Shown here: positions 59,311 to 64,000 of the stretch, piece by piece
How the letters are laid out: each line of letters begins with the position of its first letter
Numbering within the stretch: position 1 is the stretch's first letter
Assembly (NCBI GenBank): GCA_963730065.1
Contig: CAVSQL010000014.1
Location: forward strand, 124,001 to 188,000
DNA: 64,000 nt
Direction of reading: 5' to 3'
DNA from: UBA9676 sp963730065
GTDB taxonomy: Bacteria > Actinomycetota > Actinomycetes > Streptosporangiales > Streptosporangiaceae
Made by a program: the position numbers and the translations under genes
The notes under the pieces: model-generated
Seen by the model: only the letters and a program-made list of their open reading frames with translations
Told to the model about the DNA's origin: nothing
The model's database searches: none

Positions 59311-59574
59311 ATGCTGTGGCAGATCGCGGAGTGGGCCGGCACGGTGCTGGCCGCCGGGGTGGTCGCCGGGCTGGTGGTGCTGGCGGCGGGAGCAGCGGGG
59401 GTGTGGTGGCTCTACCGCAGGCTCCGCTGCCGCGTGGAGGCCTTCACCAGCACCGCGGCGAGGTATGCGCTGCAGACCGGCGCCGTCGCGGCTGCCGCAA
59501 GGCGGGGGCGGTTGCCGCCGCAGGTGGTGCACGACCTTCGCCGGCGCATTAACGGCCCGCCCGAACTGTGGTGA
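59311..59574 (+). CDS. small single-TM protein, 87 aa
   Basis: MLWQIAEWAGTVLAAGVVAG starts a hydrophobic segment of about 35 residues that may span the membrane once or twice (ending AAGVWWLYRRLRCR). A cytosolic basic tail follows (ARRGRLPPQVVHDLRRRI). GGGAGGAGG precedes ATG 59311. It stops five bases before the ChrB_N start and is in the same transcript. Function unknown. Confidence 0.7.
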   Translation: MLWQIAEWAGTVLAAGVVAGLVVLAAGAAGVWWLYRRLRCRVEAFTSTAARYALQTGAVAAAARRGRLPPQVVHDLRRRINGPPELW

Positions 59575-59578
59575 GCCG

Positions 59579-60106
59579 GTGTCCTGGCGGGTGATCACCT
59601 ACCGGCTTCCGCCCGAGCCGTCGCGGCACCGGGTGGCGGTCTGGCGGGAGCTGCGGCGGCTGGGCGCGGTGGCGCTGCAGCAGGGCACCTGGGCGGTACC
59701 CGATGGGCAGCCCTTCGAGGCGGGTCTGTCGCAGGTGGTCGAAGAAATCAAAGCGGCGGGCGGCCAGCCAGTGGTGCTGGCCGTGGCCGACGAAGAAGCC
59801 AGCGCGGCCCAGCTGGAGGCGCTGTTCACCGCCCAGCGCGAGGCCGAATGGGCCGAGTTCGTGTCCGACTGCGGCAAATACGAGACCGAACTGGCCGGTG
59901 AGGTCGCGAAGGGCAAGCTGACGCTGGCCGAGCTGGATGAGGAGGAGCAGAGCCTGGACCGGCTGCGCCGCTGGTACCGCACGATCCGGGCCCGGGACCT
60001 GTTCGGCGCCCCCAGCGCTCCGGTGGCCGAACGGCGGCTGAAGGAATGCACCGAGGCGCTGGAAGACTTCGCCGAGCGGGTCTACCAGGCCCGGGAACGG
60101 CCATGA
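59579..60106 (+). CDS. ChrB N-terminal domain protein
   Basis: A 175-residue ChrB_N protein: WRVITYRLPPEPSRHRVAVWRELRRLGAVALQQGTWAVPD, AAGGQPVVLAVADEEAS and LDRLRRWYRTIRARDLFGAPSAPVAERRLKEC. It is paralogous to the 21.7-kb gene but keeps the GTWAVP motif that the other has as NSAAALP. No ChrA follows; the next gene, which overlaps by four bases, is a DUF2127 membrane protein. GTG 59579 is the start. Confidence 0.83.
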   Translation: MSWRVITYRLPPEPSRHRVAVWRELRRLGAVALQQGTWAVPDGQPFEAGLSQVVEEIKAAGGQPVVLAVADEEASAAQLEALFTAQREAEWAEFVSDCGKYETELAGEVAKGKLTLAELDEEEQSLDRLRRWYRTIRARDLFGAPSAPVAERRLKECTEALEDFAERVYQARERP

Positions 60107-60741
60107 CCGGTCCCCCGCCGCCCCCCGGTGACCGGTCATCTGGCTCCCCAGGCCGGAGGCAACGCCCGAGCCCGGGGACCACGGCCCAGACGCCTGCCCA
60201 CGGCGCGGCCAAGCCCCTGTCACCGGCGCTGGACACCACCTTCAAGGTCGGCCTGGTGCTCAAGGGCCTCGACGGGATCCTGGAGGTCACGGGCGGGATC
60301 TTGCTGCTGTTCCTGAGCCCGCAAGCGATCCAGCATCTGGTCCGGGTGCTGACCGCGCACGAGCTGAGCGAGGACCCGCACGACCTGATCGCCCGCTACC
60401 TGCTGCACACCACCGCCCACCTGAGCCACGGCACCACCTTGTTCGGCGCCATCTACCTGCTCAGCCACGGCATCGCCAAGATCGCGCTGGTGGCACTGGT
60501 ACTGAAGGACAAGCTCTGGGCCTACCCCTGGCTGATCGGCCTGCTGCTGGCCTTCATCGCCTACCAGCTCTACCGGATCACCGCCGTGCACTTCTCGATC
60601 GGCCTCACCCTGCTGACCGTCTTCGACGCCTTGCTGGTCTGGCTCACCTGGCGCGAATACCGCTCCAAACGAGCCCAGCAGCACCGAGCCAGGGCAGCGG
60701 TGGCCGCCCCTTCCCACGCTGAGGGCGGACGCGACCGCTAG
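60103..60741 (+). CDS. DUF2127 family membrane protein
   Basis: A 212-residue protein. A proline-rich cytosolic N-terminus leads to LDTTFKVGLVLKGLDGILEVTGGILLLFLSP, then AHLSHGTTLFGAIYLLSHGIAKIALVALVLKDKLWAYPW and FIAYQLYRITAVHFSIGLTLLTVFDALLVWLTWREY. Four TM segments and conserved His residues (HTTAHLSHG, LSHG) are typical of DUF2127, whose function is unknown. ATG 60103 overlaps the ChrB_N stop. Confidence 0.87.
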   Translation: MTGPPPPPGDRSSGSPGRRQRPSPGTTAQTPAHGAAKPLSPALDTTFKVGLVLKGLDGILEVTGGILLLFLSPQAIQHLVRVLTAHELSEDPHDLIARYLLHTTAHLSHGTTLFGAIYLLSHGIAKIALVALVLKDKLWAYPWLIGLLLAFIAYQLYRITAVHFSIGLTLLTVFDALLVWLTWREYRSKRAQQHRARAAVAAPSHAEGGRDR

Positions 60742-60762
60742 CGAGCCGCATTTGTGTCGTTC

Positions 60763-61805
60763 TCACCGGTGGGAAGCCAGCACCGCGTGATGATCTTTGC
60801 CCTCCTGGGCCTGCGGATCAGCGTGCACCAGCGCGGCGGCCAGGCGCGGCAGCGCGTGCAACAGGTTGTGCTCGGCGTTGACCGCGACCTGGTGGGCCCG
60901 GACCGCAGTGGCGCCGGCGTCGACGACCACCTCGCATTCGGCGCGCAGATGGTGCCCAATCCACCGCAGCCGGACCTGGCCAACGCCCAGCACACCAGGC
61001 GTCGCGCGCAAGGTCTGCTCGACCTGATCGACCAGGGCAGCGTCAACGGCGTCCATGAGCCGCCGGTAGATCGCACGAGCCGCCTGCCGCAGCACAGCCA
61101 AGATCGCCACCGTGATCACCAGCCCAACCACCGGGTCGGCCCAGTCCCAGCCAAGCGCGACGCCCCCACTCCCAGCAGGACCGCCAGCGAGATGAACCCA
61201 TCGGCGCGGGCGTGCAGTCCGTCGGCCACCAGCGCCGCGGAACCGATCTTGCGCCCGACACGGATGCGGTACCGGGCGACCAGCTCGTTGCCGGTGAACC
61301 CGATCAGCGCCGCCACCGCGACCTCAATCAGGTTCATCACCGGGCGCGGGTGCGCCAGCCGGGTCAACGCCTCATAGGCGGCCAGCGCCGAAGACGCTGC
61401 GATGAGGACAACGATCGCCACCCCGGCCAGGTCCTCGGCTCGCCCGTACCCGTAGGTGTAGCGGCGAGTGGGCGGCCGTCTGCCGACCAGGAACGCGATC
61501 CCCAGCGGCACGGCGGTCAGTGCGTCGGCGGCGTTATGCAGCGTCTCGCCCAGCAGCGCGACCGAACCCGAGACCGCCACCACGACCGCCTGGAGCACCG
61601 CCGTGCCGCCCAGCACGGCCAGCGAGACCCACAGCGCCCGCATCCCTGCAGTGCTGGCCTCCATCGCCGCATCCACCTGGTCCGCGGCCTCATGCGAATG
61701 CGGGCGCAGCACATGCCGAAGCCGGCCGATCACTCCTGGCCTGCTGGCATGGCTATGCCCGTGCACGGGGCCGTGACCGGCCAGGCCCAGTTGCGGATCG
61801 CTCAT
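60763..61805 (-). pseudogene. cation diffusion facilitator transporter, one-base frameshift
   Basis: From ATG 61805 a His-rich N-terminus (GHGPVHGHSHASRPG) and five TM segments are encoded, with the zinc-site motif LGETLHNAADALTAV and GYGRAEDLAGVAIV. At about 61160, in a GGGGG run, the homology moves to another frame (VVGLVITVAILAVLRQAARAIY) and finishes the cytoplasmic domain (LLHALPRLAAALVHADPQ) at 60763. One added G restores a protein of about 347 residues. Such proteins export Zn, Co or Cd. A second CDF gene starts at 63548. Confidence 0.82.
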
Positions 61806-61942
61806 GAGGCCCAGGATGCGCGACAGACCGGGTTGCAGCACATCAACAAAGACCACCCGAACGCGACTACGAAAGACTCGCAGACCCATGCCCTGGCATT
61901 GCCGCGCACGGGCGAACACGTCTCGGACGTCGGCCGAGCCGG

Positions 61943-62971
61943 TCAGGTGAGCTCGCACACCAGCACGGCAGGGCGGCCGCCGGAAGCGCTGAGCACCGGG
62001 AAGTAGCTGCGGCCCGTGGCCGGGTCCACGGTGACAACATGCGCATCGTTGGCCAAGTAGTTGGAGTAGATGACGCGCAGCCGCTGGCGGTGGACCTGGA
62101 GGACCGTGACCCAGCCGCTTTCCGCCGCCACATACAGGCGGCCAGCGCGCCCGTCGAAGGCCAGGACGTCTGGCTCGACGCCCACAACGGCGGTCCCCGT
62201 CACCCGCCAGGTGTTCATGTCGACCGTGAGCAGGGCCGAGTTGACGTCGCAGGCGATGAAGGCGAGCCGGGCTGGGCTGTCCAGCGCCAGGCTGTGATCG
62301 TCCTCGCACCCCGGCAGCGGCACCCGGCGGATGACCGAGCGGGTGGCCGGATCAATAACAGCGAGCTGGTTACGGCCTTGCACATCCACCAGGATGTGGC
62401 CCGAGGCAGGGTCATAAGCGACGTTGCCAACCTCCCCACCCAGGCGCACCGTCCCCCGCGGCGTGCCGGTCGCGGCGTCGATGATGGTTTCTGACCCACC
62501 GGACTCGTTGGTAGTCCAGATCGTGCGGTTAGCCGGATCGTAGGCCAGCCCGTCGGGGTATGCCCCGGTCGGAGTTTCGCCCAGGATCTGGCCAGTATCT
62601 TCATTGATCCGGACAACCATATTGGCGCCGGTCGCCGTCGCGTAGACGCGATGTAACGAAGGCACCACCAGCACGCCGTGGACCTGGGACAGGCCGCCAA
62701 TCGCGCGCACCACCCGGCCGGTGCGGATGTTGATCTCAAGCACTTGGCCGGCGCCAAGATGCGCCACGAACAGCAGGCCGCGGCGGGAATCAAGACTCGC
62801 GTAATCCAGCCGGGAGTTGCCGCCAGGCAAAGGGATACGCGCGACGACGCGCAAGCCCGGCGCACCCGACGCCGACGACAATGCGGAGGGAGAGTGCGCT
62901 GGGCGGCTCGCGTGAGCCGTACACCCTGCCGCCACCAGGCCGAGGGCGACGACCAGAGCAAGACGCCTCAC
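61943..62971 (-). CDS. YncE-like beta-propeller lipoprotein
   Basis: A 342-residue exported protein. Signal RRLALVVALGLVAAGCTAH ends in a lipobox. About six or seven propeller repeats of YVTN type follow (SLDSRRGLLFVAHLGAGQVLEI, VVPSLHRVYATATGANMVVRI, YDPASGHILVDVQGRNQLAVI, FDGRAGRLYVAAESGWVTVL). Such proteins sit on the outer face of the membrane; roles in metal or redox stress are suspected but not shown. GTG 62971 with GGGAG upstream is preferred; GTG 62974 is adjacent. Confidence 0.83.
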   Translation of the reverse strand: MRRLALVVALGLVAAGCTAHASRPAHSPSALSSASGAPGLRVVARIPLPGGNSRLDYASLDSRRGLLFVAHLGAGQVLEINIRTGRVVRAIGGLSQVHGVLVVPSLHRVYATATGANMVVRINEDTGQILGETPTGAYPDGLAYDPANRTIWTTNESGGSETIIDAATGTPRGTVRLGGEVGNVAYDPASGHILVDVQGRNQLAVIDPATRSVIRRVPLPGCEDDHSLALDSPARLAFIACDVNSALLTVDMNTWRVTGTAVVGVEPDVLAFDGRAGRLYVAAESGWVTVLQVHRQRLRVIYSNYLANDAHVVTVDPATGRSYFPVLSASGGRPAVLVCELT

Positions 62972-63198
62972 CACATGCTCCCTCAACACATCGGCCAGGT
63001 CAGACTGTCGCTTGCCGTCTGGACAGCCCAGCCTGGCAACCACCCTCTGCGAGCCGCCCAGCACATCAGCCTAGGGTGGGTGGCCATCTGAAGTAGCCCT
63101 TGGTCACCGCAGTCAAGGACATGTGACCCTGCGCGATGCGGCGACGGGCCGCGATGCTGATACAGGAGGTCCTGAGCTGGTGAGAACAGTAGGTCGCT

Positions 63199-63573
63199 AT
63201 GGGCGGAATGATGGGTACACCGGGCACGGTGGGCGCCTGGATACTTCTGTGGATCTTGCTGGCCATTGCCGTGGGAGTAACTGGCGGCTTCCTGATCGCA
63301 CGCGGCTTGCATACCCGGCGCGGCGCCGCACCGCCCCAGACCCCTCCCACCGAATCGCCCGCCGTGCGAGAAGCCAAAGATGCCCTGCGGCTGCGGTACG
63401 CCAACGGCGAGATCAGCCGGGAGGACTACCTGCAAGGCAAAGTCGAACTGGAAGACTTACCCCGGCGGAAGTGCAGCACGTTAGGCAGGTATAGGCAGGT
63501 ACAAACCAGATTTGCCCCGGCACCGGATCGAACGTCATCCTGGCACGGTGCACAAGACATCGGGGCTGCGTGA
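63199..63573 (+). CDS. SHOCT domain membrane protein
   Basis: A 124-residue protein: one TM segment (AWILLWILLAIAVGVTGGFLIA) then a short linker and a SHOCT domain (AKDALRLRYANGEISREDYLQGKVELED). Usual members stop soon after this; here 35 poorly conserved residues follow, crossing a 10-bp tandem repeat and overlapping the start of the CDF gene by 26 bases. ATG 63199 has only a weak ribosome site. Confidence 0.75.
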   Translation: MGGMMGTPGTVGAWILLWILLAIAVGVTGGFLIARGLHTRRGAAPPQTPPTESPAVREAKDALRLRYANGEISREDYLQGKVELEDLPRRKCSTLGRYRQVQTRFAPAPDRTSSWHGAQDIGAA

Positions 63574-64000
63574 TCCCGCAGCGGCCTTTCCCTTGCCAAG
63601 TGTCCGTGATGCCAGGGACCGGCGGGCGGCGAACCGGGCGGTGGCGGTCAGCGCGATCGGCCTGGGGGCCACTGGTCTGATCGAGCTGTTGCTGGCGGTG
63701 CTGACGGGCTCGGTCGGGCTGCTCGGAGATGCCATCCATAACCTGTCCGATGTCTCCACCAGCGCGGTGGTGTTCCTGGGTTTCCGGCTGTCGCGGCGGC
63801 CCGCCAGCGAGCGTTACCCCTATGGCCTGGAGCGGGCCGAGGATCTGGCCGGCATCGGGATCGCGGTGGTCATCTGGGCCAGCGCGGCGTTCGCCGGTTA
63901 TGAGAGCATCCGCAAGCTCATCGGGCACGGCCACACCACACACGTCGGCGCGGGCATCGCCGGGGCCATCGTCGGCATCATCGGCAACCTGGCCGTGGCC
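63548..64000 (+). CDS. cation diffusion facilitator transporter, C-terminus beyond window
   Basis: 151 codons run from GTG 63548 off the right edge. The first TM segments and the zinc-site motif LLGDAIHNLSDVSTSAVVFLG are visible, followed by RRPASERYPYGLERAEDLAGIGIAVVIWASAAFAGYESI. It belongs to the same family as the frameshifted gene at 60.8-61.8 kb but has a short N-terminus without the His-rich stretch. The start is uncertain: no Shine-Dalgarno is seen. Confidence 0.82.
   Translation, partial: MHKTSGLRDPAAAFPLPSVRDARDRRAANRAVAVSAIGLGATGLIELLLAVLTGSVGLLGDAIHNLSDVSTSAVVFLGFRLSRRPASERYPYGLERAEDLAGIGIAVVIWASAAFAGYESIRKLIGHGHTTHVGAGIAGAIVGIIGNLAVA

Noticed and set aside
1..64000. Search for tRNA, rRNA and CRISPR arrays
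   Set aside because: No cloverleaf with a conserved T-loop, no rRNA signature and no regularly spaced repeats were seen by reading; a covariance-model scan would settle it.

Overview
The window is high-GC DNA (roughly 70 percent, strong G/C bias at third codon positions) from an actinobacterium. The order lipA-DUF4191, lipB-acylphosphatase, then a pepA-lpdA-sucB-TIGR01777 operon, plus DUF5998, DUF664 and DUF1707 proteins and an actinobacterial type SucB, points to a Streptomyces/Streptosporangiales-like lineage. The species cannot be named from the sequence. No rRNA, tRNA or CRISPR array was seen.

Layout. 0-21 kb is mostly core metabolism: DAHP synthase (cut by the window edge) and an autoregulated-looking GntR regulator; lipoyl synthase and, 10 kb on, lipoyl/octanoyl transferase, which lipoylate the SucB E2 encoded at 15.8-17.7 kb beside lipoamide dehydrogenase and leucyl aminopeptidase. 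Between them lie two MFS transporters, a frameshifted GrpB gene, an orphan TnpB element, an HTH-ClpN protein with a leaderless operator-promoter, a divergent histidyl-tRNA synthetase and an HxlR/HtrA pair. 20.8-32.4 kb holds a truncated phosphoesterase, a ChrB_N protein with a membrane-protein partner, a DesK-like two-component system, and housekeeping enzymes (S51 peptidase, HIT, alkaline-phosphatase-like, rhodanese, J-domain protein). 33-40 kb carries a convergent FHA-like/Ser-Thr kinase pair, a secreted Ig-like protein and an ABC system whose regulator and ATPase are one open frame.

40-64 kb is accessory: broken or complete insertion sequences, an AT-richer orphan gene, stress enzymes (MsrA, MsrB, DNA-repair-like winged helix protein), a secreted phosphoesterase, a receiver-only RegX3-like protein, a PHS-type phosphate transporter with a PHO-box-like motif, a divergent SulP sulfate transporter, FetA/FetB-like export genes, a second ChrB_N module with DUF2127, two cation diffusion facilitators, a YncE-like propeller lipoprotein and a SHOCT protein. 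Metal and anion handling is the recurring theme.

Four genes (GrpB, a transposase, SulP, one CDF) are each broken by what looks like one missing base in a G/C-rich run, and the DUF1707-GntR-ABC fusion could come from one extra base. Sequencing or assembly error must therefore be weighed before calling these pseudogenes.
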